A DNA stretch of 64,000 nucleotides from positions 8,866,001 to 8,930,000 of the forward strand of contig NZ_CP023689.1 of NCBI RefSeq assembly GCF_008704715.1, given 5' to 3'. A program made the position numbers and the translations under genes. The notes under the pieces are model-generated. The model worked only from the letters and a program-made list of their open reading frames with translations, had not been told where the DNA came from and ran no database searches. This document shows, piece after piece, positions 48,623 through 57,751 of this stretch (positions within the stretch are counted from its first letter, which is position 1; each line of letters starts with the position of its first letter). Origin of the DNA: Streptomyces chartreusis (GTDB taxonomy: Bacteria; Actinomycetota; Actinomycetes; Streptomycetales; Streptomycetaceae).

Positions 48623-50296
48623 ATGGCTTCCCTGCAATACGACTTCGTCATCGTCGGTGGCGGCTCGGCCGGCAGCGCACTGGCGAACCGGCTCTCGGCG
48701 GACCCCGCGAACCGGGTGCTCGTGCTGGAGGCGGGCCGGTCGGACTATCCGTGGGACGTCTTCATTCACATGCCCGCGGCGCTGACCTACCCCATCGGCA
48801 GCCGCTTCTACGACTGGAAGTACGAATCCGAGCCCGAGCCCCACATGGGCGGCCGGCGCGTCTACCACGCCCGCGGCAAGGTCCTCGGCGGCTCCTCCAG
48901 CATCAACGGCATGATCTTCCAGCGCGGCAACCCCATGGACTACGAGCGCTGGGCCGCCGACCCCGGCATGGAGACCTGGGACTACGCGCACTGCCTGCCG
49001 TACTTCCGGCGGATGGAGAACTGCCTCGCCGCCGACCCCGACGACGAGTTCCGCGGCCACGACGGCCCCCTCGTGCTCGAACGCGGCCCCGCCACCAACC
49101 CCCTCTTCGGCGCCTTCCTCAAGGCCACCGAGGAAGCCGGGTACGCCCCCACCGACGACGTCAACGGCTACCGGCAGGAAGGCTTCGCCAAGTTCGACCG
49201 CAACGTCCACCGCGGACGCCGGCTGTCGGCCTCGAAGGCGTACCTCAAGCCCGTCCGCAAGCGCCCCAACCTCACGGTCAAGACGCGTGCCCTGGTCACC
49301 CGAGTCCTGTTCGAGGGCAAGAAGGCCGTCGGCGTCGAATACCAGCGCGGCAAGGGGGCCCCGCAGCAGGTCCGCGCCAAGGAGGTCATCCTCTGCGGCG
49401 GCGCCATCAACTCCCCGCAGCTCCTTCAGCTCTCCGGCGTCGGCAACGCCGCCGAACTGCGCGCCCTCGGCATCGACGTCGTGCACGACCTGCCGGGCGT
49501 CGGCGAGAACATGCAGGACCACCTCGAGGTCTACATCCAGTACGCCTGCAAGCAGCCCGTCTCCATGCAGCCGTACCTGGCGAAGTGGCGCGCCCCCTTC
49601 ATCGGCCTGCAGTGGCTGTTCCGGAAGGGCCCGGCCGCGACGAACCACTTCGAGGCCGGCGGCTTCGCCCGCAGCAACGAGGACGTCGACTACCCCAACC
49701 TGATGTTCCACTTCCTGCCGATCGCGGTCCGCTACGACGGCTCCGTGCCCGCGGGCGGACACGGCTACCAGGTCCACGTGGGCCCCATGTACTCCGATGC
49801 CATCGGCTCCGTGAAGATCAAGAGCAAGGACCCGCGCGAGCACCCGGCCCTGCGCTTCAACTACCTCTCCACCGAGCAGGACCGCCGCGAGTGGGTCGAG
49901 TCGATCCGGGTGGCCCGCAAGCTCCTCAACCAGCCCGCGCTCGCCGCCTACAACGACGGGGAGGTCTCGCCCGGACCGTCCGTCAAGACGGACGAGGAGA
50001 TCCTCGCCTGGGTCGCCAAGGACGGCGAGACCGCTCTGCACCCGTCCTGCACCTGCAAGATGGGCACCGACGAGATGTCCGTCGTCGACCCCACCAGCAT
50101 GCGGGTGCACGGCGTGGAGGGCCTCAGGGTCGTCGACGCGTCGGTGATGCCGTACGTCACCAACGGCAACATCTACGCCCCGGTGATGATGGTCGCCGAG
50201 AAGGCGGCCGACCTGATCCTCGGCAAGGAGCCGCTCGCCCCGTCGAAGGCCGCGTACTACCGCCACCCGGACGCGCAGAAGCAGGCGGAGCGCTAG
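48623..50296 (+). CDS. betA: GMC-family choline dehydrogenase
   Basis: 557 aa. FAD motif DFVIVGGGSAGSALANRLSA, GMC signature 1 RGKVLGGSSSINGMIFQRGN, signature 2 ILCGGAINSPQLLQLSGVGN, and catalytic His region HPSCTCKMGTDEMSVVDPTS, then VVDASVMPYVTNGNIYAPVM. It oxidises choline to betaine aldehyde (and possibly on to betaine), linked to the membrane electron chain in BetA types. ATG 48623 has GAGG closely upstream; an in-frame ATG at 48584 would overlap the operator region. It heads a small operon with a MetF-like protein and an alpha/beta hydrolase. Confidence 0.88.
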   Translation: MASLQYDFVIVGGGSAGSALANRLSADPANRVLVLEAGRSDYPWDVFIHMPAALTYPIGSRFYDWKYESEPEPHMGGRRVYHARGKVLGGSSSINGMIFQRGNPMDYERWAADPGMETWDYAHCLPYFRRMENCLAADPDDEFRGHDGPLVLERGPATNPLFGAFLKATEEAGYAPTDDVNGYRQEGFAKFDRNVHRGRRLSASKAYLKPVRKRPNLTVKTRALVTRVLFEGKKAVGVEYQRGKGAPQQVRAKEVILCGGAINSPQLLQLSGVGNAAELRALGIDVVHDLPGVGENMQDHLEVYIQYACKQPVSMQPYLAKWRAPFIGLQWLFRKGPAATNHFEAGGFARSNEDVDYPNLMFHFLPIAVRYDGSVPAGGHGYQVHVGPMYSDAIGSVKIKSKDPREHPALRFNYLSTEQDRREWVESIRVARKLLNQPALAAYNDGEVSPGPSVKTDEEILAWVAKDGETALHPSCTCKMGTDEMSVVDPTSMRVHGVEGLRVVDASVMPYVTNGNIYAPVMMVAEKAADLILGKEPLAPSKAAYYRHPDAQKQAER

Positions 50297-51133
50297 TTGG
50301 CCGCCGCGGGACTGAGGGCGCTGCTGGAACGCGTCCGCTACGAGGTGCTGCCCGCGAGGGCGACCGAGGACAAGGTCCTCGCCCATGTGCCGCGCGACGT
50401 CGTCGTCACCGTGACGGCGTCGCCGGTCAAGGGCCTGGAACCCACCCTCGACCTCGCCGTACGCCTCGCCGCGCACGGCTACCGGGTCGTGCCGCACGTG
50501 CCGGCCCGGCTGCTGCGCGACGACCTGCACCTGAAGGAGGTCGCGGGCCGGCTCGGCGAGGTGGGCATCGACGACGTCTTCGTCCCCGCGGGTGACGCCG
50601 ACCCGCCCGCCGGGGTCTACGAGGGGGCCCTGCCGGTGCTGCGCAGGCTGACCGAGCTGGGCAGGCCCTTCGCCCGCGTCGGTGTCACCGGCTACCCGGA
50701 GAGCCATCCCCTCATCCATGACGACGTCACCGTCCAGGCCATGTGGGACAAGCGCGAGCACGCCACGTACGTCGTGAGCAACCTCTGCTTCGACCCGCGG
50801 CTGCTGGGGGAGTGGATCGGCCGGATACGCCGCCGGGACATCGCCCTGCCGCTGTACGTGGGGGTGGCCGGGCCGGTGCAGCGGGCGAAGCTGCTGGCCA
50901 TGGCGACGAAGATCGGGGTGGGGGAGTCGACGCGCTTCCTGACGAAACACCCCTCGTGGTTCCTGAGGTTCGCGACGCCCGGTGGGTATGCACCCGAGAG
51001 GCTCCTGACCCGCGCCGAGGGGGCACTGACCGCCCCCTCGGCCGGAGTGGCGGGCCTGCATCTGTTCACCTTCAACCAGATCGCCGAGACCGAGCGATGG
51101 CGCCGCGCCCTGCTGGACCGCCTCGGCGACTGA
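50297..51133 (+). CDS. Methylenetetrahydrofolate reductase family protein (MetF-like)
   Basis: 278 aa starting at TTG 50297 directly after the betA stop, with GGAG upstream. TIM-barrel elements: PRDVVVTVTASPVKGLEPTL, DVFVPAGDADPPAGVYEGAL, RVGVTGYPESHPLIHDD, FDPRLLGEWIGRIRRRDIAL, PLYVGVAGPVQRAKLLAMAT, and LHLFTFNQIAETERWRRALL. MetF uses FAD to reduce methylene-THF to methyl-THF (or the reverse). In this cluster it links C1 units from demethylation to the methyl pool. More divergent than biosynthetic MetF, so the direction or role may differ. Confidence 0.8.
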   Translation: MAAAGLRALLERVRYEVLPARATEDKVLAHVPRDVVVTVTASPVKGLEPTLDLAVRLAAHGYRVVPHVPARLLRDDLHLKEVAGRLGEVGIDDVFVPAGDADPPAGVYEGALPVLRRLTELGRPFARVGVTGYPESHPLIHDDVTVQAMWDKREHATYVVSNLCFDPRLLGEWIGRIRRRDIALPLYVGVAGPVQRAKLLAMATKIGVGESTRFLTKHPSWFLRFATPGGYAPERLLTRAEGALTAPSAGVAGLHLFTFNQIAETERWRRALLDRLGD

Positions 51134-51145
51134 ACCGGGAGAGGC

Positions 51146-51988
51146 ATGGCGGCCGACAGCGACTGGCATCTGACCCGAACCTTCAACAGCACGTCCGGTG
51201 ACGTCCGCTGGGACCGGCTGGGCCCGCCCGGCGGACCACCGGTCGTCCTGCTGCACGGCACGCCCTTCTCCTCCTACGTCTGGCGTGCCGTCGCCCGCTC
51301 GCTCGCCCGCGAGTACGACGTCCACGTCTGGGACATGCCCGGCTACGGCAGCTCCGAGAAGGCCGAGGGGCAGGACGTGTCCCTGGCCGCCCAGGGCGGC
51401 GTCCTCGGCGAACTGCTGGCCCACTGGCAGCTCACGGAGCCGCTGGTCGTCGCCCATGACTTCGGCGGCGCCGTCGCCCTGCGGGCCCATCTGCTGCACG
51501 ACGCCCGCTACCGGGCCCTCGCCCTGGTCGACCCGGTCGCCCTGGCCCCTTGGGGCTCCCCGTTCTTCCGGCTCGTCGGCGCCCACGCCGACGTCTTCCA
51601 ACGGTTGCCGCCCGCGCTGCACGGCGCCCTGGTGCGCGAGTACGTCTCCTCCGCGAGCAGCCCGGGCGTGCGCCCCGACGTCCTCGACCGGCTCGTCGAG
51701 CCCTGGCTGGACGACACCGGCCAGGCCGCCTTCTACCGGCAGATCGCCCAGGCGGACCAGCGCTACACCGACGAGATCCAGGGCCGCTACGGCACGATCG
51801 GCATTCCCACGCTGGTCTGCTGGGGCGAGGACGACACCTGGATCCCGATCGCGAAGGGACACGAGCTGGCCGCCCTCGTCCCGGGCGCGCGGTTCGAACC
51901 GATCGCCGGCGCGGGGCACCTCGTCCAGGAGGACGCCCCCGCGCAGCTCACGGCAGCTCTGCTCGACTTCCTCCAGCGGCACCGGTGA
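51146..51988 (+). CDS. Alpha/beta hydrolase with aspartate nucleophile (dehalogenase/epoxide-hydrolase-like)
   Basis: 280 aa. Oxyanion motif VVLLHGTPFSSYVWRAVARS, nucleophile elbow LVVAHDFGGAVALRAHLL with Asp where esterases have Ser, acid in LVCWGEDDTWIPIAKGH and catalytic His in FEPIAGAGHLVQEDAP. The Asp nucleophile is typical of haloalkane or fluoroacetate dehalogenases and epoxide hydrolases. It is the third gene of the betA operon (12 nt after the MetF-like gene), an unexpected neighbour. Its substrate in choline metabolism is unknown. A hairpin terminator follows. Confidence 0.82.
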   Translation: MAADSDWHLTRTFNSTSGDVRWDRLGPPGGPPVVLLHGTPFSSYVWRAVARSLAREYDVHVWDMPGYGSSEKAEGQDVSLAAQGGVLGELLAHWQLTEPLVVAHDFGGAVALRAHLLHDARYRALALVDPVALAPWGSPFFRLVGAHADVFQRLPPALHGALVREYVSSASSPGVRPDVLDRLVEPWLDDTGQAAFYRQIAQADQRYTDEIQGRYGTIGIPTLVCWGEDDTWIPIAKGHELAALVPGARFEPIAGAGHLVQEDAPAQLTAALLDFLQRHR

Positions 51989-52023
51989 CAGGGCGGACGG
52001 GACGCAGGGGCCGTATACGACGA

Positions 52024-52052
52024 GGGCGGGACCGGATACCCCGGTCCCGCCC
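52024..52052. terminator. Bidirectional terminator between the betA operon and purU
   Basis: GGGCGGGACCGG (52024-52035) pairs perfectly with CCGGTCCCGCCC (52041-52052) over a 5-nt loop, between convergent stops at 51988 (plus) and 52068 (minus). Confidence 0.75.
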
Positions 52053-52067
52053 CTTCGCCGCGTCCGC

Positions 52068-52940
52068 TCAGCGGAAGACCACCGTGCGGTTGCCGTCCAC
52101 CATCACGCGGCTCTCGCTGTGCCACTTCACCGCGTGCGCGAGCACCTGCGCCTCCACGTCCCGTCCGACGGTGACCAGTTCGCCGGGGTCGAGCGAGTGG
52201 TCCACCCGGACCACGTCCTGCTCGATGATCTGCCCCTCGTCCAGATCCGGCGTCACGTAGTGCGCCGTCGCGCCGACCAGCTTCACGCCGCGGGTGTACG
52301 CCTGATCGTAGGGGCGGGCGCCCTTGAAGCTGGGCAGGAAGGAGTGGTGGATGTTGATCGCGCGGCCCTCGAGCTGCTTGCACAGGTCGTCGGAGAGGAT
52401 CTGCATGTAGCGGGCCAGTACCACCAGGTCGACGTCCAGTTCGCGCACCAGCTCCAGCAGCCGCGCCTCCGCCTCGGGCTTGGTGTCCCTGGTGACAGGG
52501 ACGTGGTGGAAGGGGATGCCGTACGTCTCGGCGAGTCCCTCGAAGTCGCGGTGGTTGGAGACGATCGCCGGGATCTCGATGTTGAGGGCGCCGGTGCGAC
52601 GGCGGAACAGCAGGTCGTTCAGGCAGTGGCCGAACCGGGACACCATGATCAGGGTCCGGGTCGGGGTGGCGGCGTCGGTCATGGTCCAGGTGATGCTGTG
52701 GGCCTGGGCGACGGGGCCGAACCGGTAACGCAGGTTTTCCAGATCGACGTCCGGATCCGAAACGTCGAAGTGGACCCGCATGAAGAAACGGTCCTGGAGC
52801 CGGTCGTCGAACTGCTGGCTCTCCAGGATGTTGCCGGAGTTCCTGACGAGAAAGCCGCTCACTGCGTGGACCAGTCCGGCGCTGTCTGGGCAGGAGAGAG
52901 TAAGGACGTACTCACGGCCGGGTTGCGGTCGAGGGGACAT
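52068..52940 (-). CDS. purU: Formyltetrahydrofolate deformylase
   Basis: 290 aa. N-terminal ACT domain REYVLTLSCPDSAGLVHAVS, then the formyl-transferase-like hydrolase domain: GALNIEIPAIVSNHRDFEGL, LARYMQILSDDLCKQLEGRA, INIHHSFLPSFKGARPYDQA (catalytic His and substrate loop), YVTPDLDEGQIIEQDVVRVD (catalytic Asp). It releases formate from 10-formyl-THF, regenerating THF when C1 supply is high. ATG 52940 has GGAGG upstream. It is divergent from the aldehyde dehydrogenase gene; both carry paired candidate IclR sites. Confidence 0.92.
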   Translation of the reverse strand: MSPRPQPGREYVLTLSCPDSAGLVHAVSGFLVRNSGNILESQQFDDRLQDRFFMRVHFDVSDPDVDLENLRYRFGPVAQAHSITWTMTDAATPTRTLIMVSRFGHCLNDLLFRRRTGALNIEIPAIVSNHRDFEGLAETYGIPFHHVPVTRDTKPEAEARLLELVRELDVDLVVLARYMQILSDDLCKQLEGRAINIHHSFLPSFKGARPYDQAYTRGVKLVGATAHYVTPDLDEGQIIEQDVVRVDHSLDPGELVTVGRDVEAQVLAHAVKWHSESRVMVDGNRTVVFR

Positions 52941-52954
52941 GTGCGGCCTCCGTC

Positions 52955-53019
52955 GGTGCGCATTGCACAACAAGGTGAGCGATACGCAACATGGTCGGGT
53001 CGTCACCCCTCCCGGTCAA
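52955..53019 (-). promoter_or_regulatory. Promoter and paired candidate IclR operators (site E) of purU
   Basis: On the minus strand: TTGACC (53019-53014), 17-nt spacer, GACCAT (52996-52991), then immediately the site 52990-52974 and a second at 52971-52955, 19 bp centre to centre. Plus-strand readings are GGTGAGCGATACGCAAC and GGTGCGCATTGCACAAC. The pair ends 14 nt before the start codon. Confidence 0.7.
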
Positions 53020-53069
53020 GGGTGGGGAGGGCAAGTGATCGCATGACTGAATCGTCATCGGCGAACCCC

Positions 53070-53134
53070 TTGACGACTGTCTGGACATTCGCCAGGGTGT
53101 TCCACCACAAGCAATCGGGTGCATGATGCGCAAC
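53070..53134 (+). promoter_or_regulatory. Promoter and paired candidate IclR operators (site F) of the aldehyde dehydrogenase-betaine transporter operon
   Basis: TTGACG (53070-53075), 17-nt spacer, CAGGGT (53093-53098), then directly 53099-53115 (GTTCCACCACAAGCAAT) and 53118-53134 (GGTGCATGATGCGCAAC), 19 bp centre to centre. The pair ends 25 nt before the start of the aldehyde dehydrogenase. Confidence 0.7.
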
Positions 53135-53159
53135 GAATTTCTGTTGAAAGGCTCGGCGC

Positions 53160-54629
53160 GTGGCAGACCTGTATGTGGATGGCGAATGGCGGGATCCGGT
53201 GGCCGGCGGAAGCCGGGAGATCCGGTGTCCCGCTGACGGCACGCTCTCGGCGACCGTCTCCGAGGCGACCCGCCCCGACACCGAGGCCGCGATCGCCGCC
53301 GCCCGCCGTGCGTTCGACGCGGGGCACTGGCCGAACACCCCCGAACGGGAGCGCGGCGCGCTGCTGCTGCGCACCGCCGACATCCTCGAACGCGACGCGA
53401 AGGACTTCGCCCGCGCCGAGTCCCTGGACACCGGCAAGCGGCTGGTGGAGAGCGAGTACGACATCGCCGACGTCGTCTCCTGTCTGCGCCACTACGGCGG
53501 CCTCGGCGGTACCGACGCGGGACGGGTGATCGACACCGGCCGGGACGACGCCGTAAGCCGTGTCGTGTACGAACCGGTCGGCGTGTGCGGACTGATCACG
53601 CCGTGGAACTACCCACTGCTGCAAGCGAGTTGGAAGGTCGCACCGGCGCTCCTGGCCGGCAACACCATCGTCCTCAAGCCCAGCGAGCTCACGCCCTCCA
53701 CCTCCGTCCTGCTGATGAGGGCGCTGGAGGAGGCCGGGCTCCCGGCGGGCGTCGCCAACCTCGTCCTCGGCGCGGGACCCGAAGCCGGCGCACCCCTGTC
53801 CGACGACCCGCGGGTCGACATGGTCTCCTTCACCGGCGGCCTCGACACCGGCAGGCGCATCATGGCCACCGCCGCGTCGACCGTGAAGAAGGTCGCCCTC
53901 GAACTCGGCGGCAAGAACCCCAACGTCGTCTTCGCCGACGCCGACTTCGAGACGGCCGTCGACTTCGCCCTGACCGCGGTCTTCCTGCACTCCGGCCAGG
54001 TCTGCTCGGCCGGCGCCCGGCTGATCGTCGAGGACTCCCTGCACGACCGCTTCGTCGACGAGGTCGTCCGCCGGGCCCGGCAGATCCGCCTCGGCGGCCC
54101 CTTCGACCCCGACGCCGAGACCGGGGCGCTGATCTCCGCACAGCATCTGGCGAAGGTCGAGGCCTACGTCGCCTCCGGGCTCGCCGAGGGCGCAGTGCTG
54201 CGCTGCGGCGGCACGCGGCCCGACGACCCCGCGCTGGCGGGCGGCCACTACTACCTCCCCACCGTGCTCGACGAGTGCCGGCAGCACATGCGCGTCGTCC
54301 ACGAGGAGTCCTTCGGGCCCGTGCTCACCGTGGAGCGCTTCACCGACGAGGACGACGCCGTACGCATCGCCAACGACACCGAGTACGGACTCGCCGGAGC
54401 CGTGTGGACCCAGGACGGAGGCAAGGCCCAGCGGGTCGCCCGGCGGCTGCGCCACGGCACGGTGTGGATCAACGACTACCACCCCTACGTGCCGCAAGCG
54501 GAATGGGGTGGCTTCGGGCACTCGGGCGTGGGCCGGGAGCTGGGCCCGACCGGCCTGAACGAATACCGAGAGCCCAAACACATCTGGCAGAACATCCAAC
54601 CCCGGCCGCAGCACTGGTTCCGCGGCTGA
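53160..54629 (+). CDS. betB: Aldehyde dehydrogenase, probable betaine aldehyde dehydrogenase
   Basis: 489 aa. NAD-binding and catalytic elements: GLITPWNYPLLQASWKVAPA, NTIVLKPSELTPSTSVLLMR, VSFTGGLDTGRRIM, VKKVALELGGKNPNVVFADA (catalytic Glu), LHSGQVCSAGARLIVEDSLH (catalytic Cys), and EESFGPVLTVERFTDEDDAV. The start GTG 53160 begins VADLYVDGEWRDP, typical of the class. It lies upstream of the glycine betaine ABC transporter genes and would oxidise betaine aldehyde made by the choline dehydrogenase. Another amino-aldehyde substrate is possible. Confidence 0.86.
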   Translation: MADLYVDGEWRDPVAGGSREIRCPADGTLSATVSEATRPDTEAAIAAARRAFDAGHWPNTPERERGALLLRTADILERDAKDFARAESLDTGKRLVESEYDIADVVSCLRHYGGLGGTDAGRVIDTGRDDAVSRVVYEPVGVCGLITPWNYPLLQASWKVAPALLAGNTIVLKPSELTPSTSVLLMRALEEAGLPAGVANLVLGAGPEAGAPLSDDPRVDMVSFTGGLDTGRRIMATAASTVKKVALELGGKNPNVVFADADFETAVDFALTAVFLHSGQVCSAGARLIVEDSLHDRFVDEVVRRARQIRLGGPFDPDAETGALISAQHLAKVEAYVASGLAEGAVLRCGGTRPDDPALAGGHYYLPTVLDECRQHMRVVHEESFGPVLTVERFTDEDDAVRIANDTEYGLAGAVWTQDGGKAQRVARRLRHGTVWINDYHPYVPQAEWGGFGHSGVGRELGPTGLNEYREPKHIWQNIQPRPQHWFRG

Positions 54630-54649
54630 ACGCCGAAATGAGGTCGAAC

Positions 54650-55735
54650 GTGACCACTCAGACCGAGGTGCCGCAGCGGCGCGGCACGCCCCAGGACTCG
54701 GGCTCCACCCCGGTCATCTCCGTGCGCAGGCTGTGGAAGGTGTTCGGGCCGAAGGCCGACCAGGTGCCGGACTCCGAGGAGTTGTGCGGCCTCACCCGCC
54801 GCGAGCTCATGGACCGCACCGGATGCACCGCCGCCGTACGGGACGTCCACTTCGACGTCTCGCCCGGCGAGGTCTTCGTCGTCATGGGCCTGTCGGGCTC
54901 CGGCAAGTCCACCCTGGTGCGATGTCTCACCCGGCTGATCGAACCCACCGCGGGCGAGATCGTCTTCGAGGGCGAGGACATCCGCCAGGCCGACCAGGCG
55001 CGCCTGCGCGACCTGCGGCGCCGCAAGTTCTCCATGGTCTTCCAGCACTTCGGTCTGCTGCCCCACCGCCGCGTCGTCGAGAACGTGGCGTTCGGTCTGG
55101 AGATCCGGGGCATGAGCAGGGCCGAGCGCACCAAGCGCGCCCAGGAGGTCGTCGAGCTCGTCGGCCTCGCGGGCTACGAGAACTCCTACCCCGACCAGCT
55201 CTCCGGCGGTATGCAGCAACGCGTGGGCCTCGCCCGGGCGTTGGCCGGCGATCCCGACGTGCTCTTCTTCGACGAGCCCTTCTCGGCGCTCGACCCGCTG
55301 ATCCGCCGCGACATGCAGAACGAGGTCATCCGGCTGCACCACGAGGTCGGCAAGACCATGGTGTTCATCACCCACGATCTCTCCGAGGCCCTCAAGCTGG
55401 GCGACCGCATCCTGATCATGCGCGACGGCAAGATGGTCCAGTGCGGCACCGGCGACGAACTCGTCGGCGCCCCCGCGGACGACTACGTCCGCGAGTTCGT
55501 CAAGGACGTCCCGCGCGGCGACGTGCTGACCCTGCGCTGGATCATGCGCCCGCCGGCCGACGGCGACGCCCTCGACGGCCCCGAACTCGGCCCGGACGTC
55601 GTCGTACGGGAAGCCACCCGGGCCGTGCTGGCGGCCGACAAGCCCGTCAAGGTCGTCGAAAACGGCAAGCTGCTCGGCATCGTCGGCGACGAGGAGATCC
55701 TCGCGGTGGTCGCCGGGACGGAAGGCGGCGCGTGA
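54650..55735 (+). CDS. proV: Glycine betaine/proline ABC transporter ATP-binding protein (ProV/OpuAA)
   Basis: 361 aa. A characteristic N-terminal extension (ISVRRLWKVFGPKADQVPDS and LCGLTRRELMDRTGCTAAVR) precedes Walker A VVMGLSGSGKSTLVRCLTRL, the Q-loop MVFQHFGLLPHRRVVENVAF, signature YPDQLSGGMQQRVGLARALA, Walker B VLFFDEPFSALDPLIRRDM, switch FITHDLSEALKLGDRIL. The C-terminal ~85 residues contain a short CBS-like region, as in osmoregulated importers. GTG 54650 follows GAGG by 6 nt; ATG 54638 is the alternative. The permease start overlaps the stop by 1 nt or more. Confidence 0.88.
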   Translation: MTTQTEVPQRRGTPQDSGSTPVISVRRLWKVFGPKADQVPDSEELCGLTRRELMDRTGCTAAVRDVHFDVSPGEVFVVMGLSGSGKSTLVRCLTRLIEPTAGEIVFEGEDIRQADQARLRDLRRRKFSMVFQHFGLLPHRRVVENVAFGLEIRGMSRAERTKRAQEVVELVGLAGYENSYPDQLSGGMQQRVGLARALAGDPDVLFFDEPFSALDPLIRRDMQNEVIRLHHEVGKTMVFITHDLSEALKLGDRILIMRDGKMVQCGTGDELVGAPADDYVREFVKDVPRGDVLTLRWIMRPPADGDALDGPELGPDVVVREATRAVLAADKPVKVVENGKLLGIVGDEEILAVVAGTEGGA

Positions 55736-57738
55736 TGACCGTCGCGATGGAGAAACCGGAGAAGACGGCACCCGTCGAGGAGCCGCCCGCTCCGGCCGTG
55801 ACCGAACGCAGGATCAGCCGGACCATGGTGGTCGGCGCGATCCTCGTGCTCTGGCTGGTGCTCTTCGCCGTACTGCGCGGAAAGCACACCCTGACCCTCG
55901 CGGCGGCCGACCTCACCGATCTGCACCGGTGGTTCAACGACGTCAACGACTCGATCGGCGCGGACCGCAACTCCAACCCGCTCTTCCTCTACTTCTTCAA
56001 CGAGATCCGCTTCGTCATCGACTCCCTGGTGACCTTCGTGCAGGAGTTGATCTCGCAGCCGGGCGCCGACCGTCCCGTCCCGCAGATCGGCTGGCTCGGT
56101 GTCGTCGGCATCGTTGGCTATGTCTCCTGGGCCGTGGGCAACTGGCGGGTCGCGCTCCTGGCGGTCGCCGGCTTCACCTTCCTCGGGCTCCAGGGCCTGT
56201 GGCAGGAGAGCATGGACACGCTCGCGCTGACCGTGTCCGCCGTCTTCGTGGCGCTGCTGTTCGCGATCCCGCTCGGGGTCTGGGCAGGGCTGTCCGACCG
56301 GTTCAACCGGATCATGACGCCCTTCCTGGACTTCATGCAGACGATGCCGACCTTCGTCTACCTGGCCCCGCTGACCCTGTTCTTCCTCATCGGCCCGGCC
56401 TCCGCCACCATCGCCACGCTCATCTACGCGGCGCCGCCCGCGATCCGGATCACCGCGCACGCCATCCGCTCCGTGCCGACGACCACGGTCGAGGCGGCCG
56501 ACTCGCTGGGCGCCACCCGTCGGCAGGCGCTGACGAAGGTGCTGCTGCCGATGTCCAAGCGGACCGTGGTCATGGGCGTCAACCAGACCATCATGGCCGC
56601 CCTGGCCATGGTGACCATCGCCGCCCTGATCGACGCACCCGGCCTCGGCAAGACCGTCGTCCAGGCCCTCCAGTCGCTCGACGTGGGCACCGCCTTCAAC
56701 GCCGGTCTCGCGATCGTCGTCATGGCCATCGTGCTCGACCGCGTCACCACCGCGGCGAGCGGACGCGAAGAGGCGGCCCGGAACTCGAAGAACCGTTTCC
56801 TGACCTGGCGCCGCCCGCTGCTCGGCGCCGGAGCTGCGGCCGCCGCGGTCCTCGTCTACCTCTCGCACACCTATGTGTGGGCGGCGGAGTTCCCCGGCGA
56901 GGGAGGCGTGGGCAGCGCCATCTCCAGCTGGGCGGACAGCGTGACGACCTGGGCGCAGGACAACCTGTCCGGGCTCACCAACGCCTTCCGCGACGCCATC
57001 ACCAACGGTCTGCTCAACCCCTTCCAGACAGTCCTGACCGACTCCCCGTGGTGGCTCGTCGGCGCGGCTCTGATCGCGCTCGCCGTGGTCCTCGGGGGCT
57101 GGCGCGCCGGCATCACCACGGCCGTCTGCGTGGGCCTGCTCGTCGGCACCGGTGTCTGGTCCGACAGCATGACGACGCTGGCGTCGACCGTCGTCGCCAC
57201 GGTCCTTGTGATGCTGCTCGGCATCGGCTTCGGCGTGTGGATGGGACGCAGCGCGCTGGTCGACCGGCTGCTGCGGCCCAGCCTGGACGCGGCCCAGGTC
57301 ATGCCGCCGTTCGTCTATCTCGTGCCGTTCCTCGCGCTGTTCGGCGCGACCCGCTTCACGGCGATCGTCGCCGCCGTCGTCTACGCGGCCCCCGTCGCCA
57401 TGAAGATCATCGCGGACGGGGTCCGGAACGTGCCCGCCACCACCGTGGAGGCGGCCACCTCGGCCGGGTGCAACACCTGGCAGATCATCACCAAGGTCCA
57501 GCTGCCGATGGCGCGCAGCGCCCTCACGCTCGCGACCAACCAGGGCCTGATCTACGTCCTTTCGATGGTCGTGGTCGGCGGTCTGGTGGGCGCGGGCGCC
57601 CTCGGCTACGACGTCGTGGCCGGTTTCTCGCAGGGCCAGCTGTACGGGAAGGGGCTCGCCGCGGGGCTCGCCATCGTCCTTCTCGGCGTCATGTTCGACC
57701 GGATCACTCAGGCAGCGGCTCGCCGCACCAGCGCATAA
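55735..57738 (+). CDS. proW: Fused two-domain glycine betaine ABC transporter permease
   Basis: 667 aa with two BPD_transp_1 permease domains in one chain. The first (residues ~130-340) has EAADSLGATRRQALTKVLLP, the EAA coupling loop, and IAALIDAPGLGKTVVQALQS. The second (~440-660) has EAATSAGCNTWQIITKVQLP and VVGGLVGAGALGYDVVAGFS. Single-domain ProW is usual, so this is a tandem fusion allowing a self-contained permease pair. ATG 55735 overlaps the proV stop (TGATG); GTG 55732 is also possible. Confidence 0.85.
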   Translation: MTVAMEKPEKTAPVEEPPAPAVTERRISRTMVVGAILVLWLVLFAVLRGKHTLTLAAADLTDLHRWFNDVNDSIGADRNSNPLFLYFFNEIRFVIDSLVTFVQELISQPGADRPVPQIGWLGVVGIVGYVSWAVGNWRVALLAVAGFTFLGLQGLWQESMDTLALTVSAVFVALLFAIPLGVWAGLSDRFNRIMTPFLDFMQTMPTFVYLAPLTLFFLIGPASATIATLIYAAPPAIRITAHAIRSVPTTTVEAADSLGATRRQALTKVLLPMSKRTVVMGVNQTIMAALAMVTIAALIDAPGLGKTVVQALQSLDVGTAFNAGLAIVVMAIVLDRVTTAASGREEAARNSKNRFLTWRRPLLGAGAAAAAVLVYLSHTYVWAAEFPGEGGVGSAISSWADSVTTWAQDNLSGLTNAFRDAITNGLLNPFQTVLTDSPWWLVGAALIALAVVLGGWRAGITTAVCVGLLVGTGVWSDSMTTLASTVVATVLVMLLGIGFGVWMGRSALVDRLLRPSLDAAQVMPPFVYLVPFLALFGATRFTAIVAAVVYAAPVAMKIIADGVRNVPATTVEAATSAGCNTWQIITKVQLPMARSALTLATNQGLIYVLSMVVVGGLVGAGALGYDVVAGFSQGQLYGKGLAAGLAIVLLGVMFDRITQAAARRTSA

Positions 57739-57751
57739 GGAGCACCACACC

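Noticed and set aside
48584..51982. Continuous minus-strand open frame over the betA, MetF-like and hydrolase genes
   Set aside because: A shadow of three well-conserved plus-strand genes; only the IclR part below 48472 is real on this strand.
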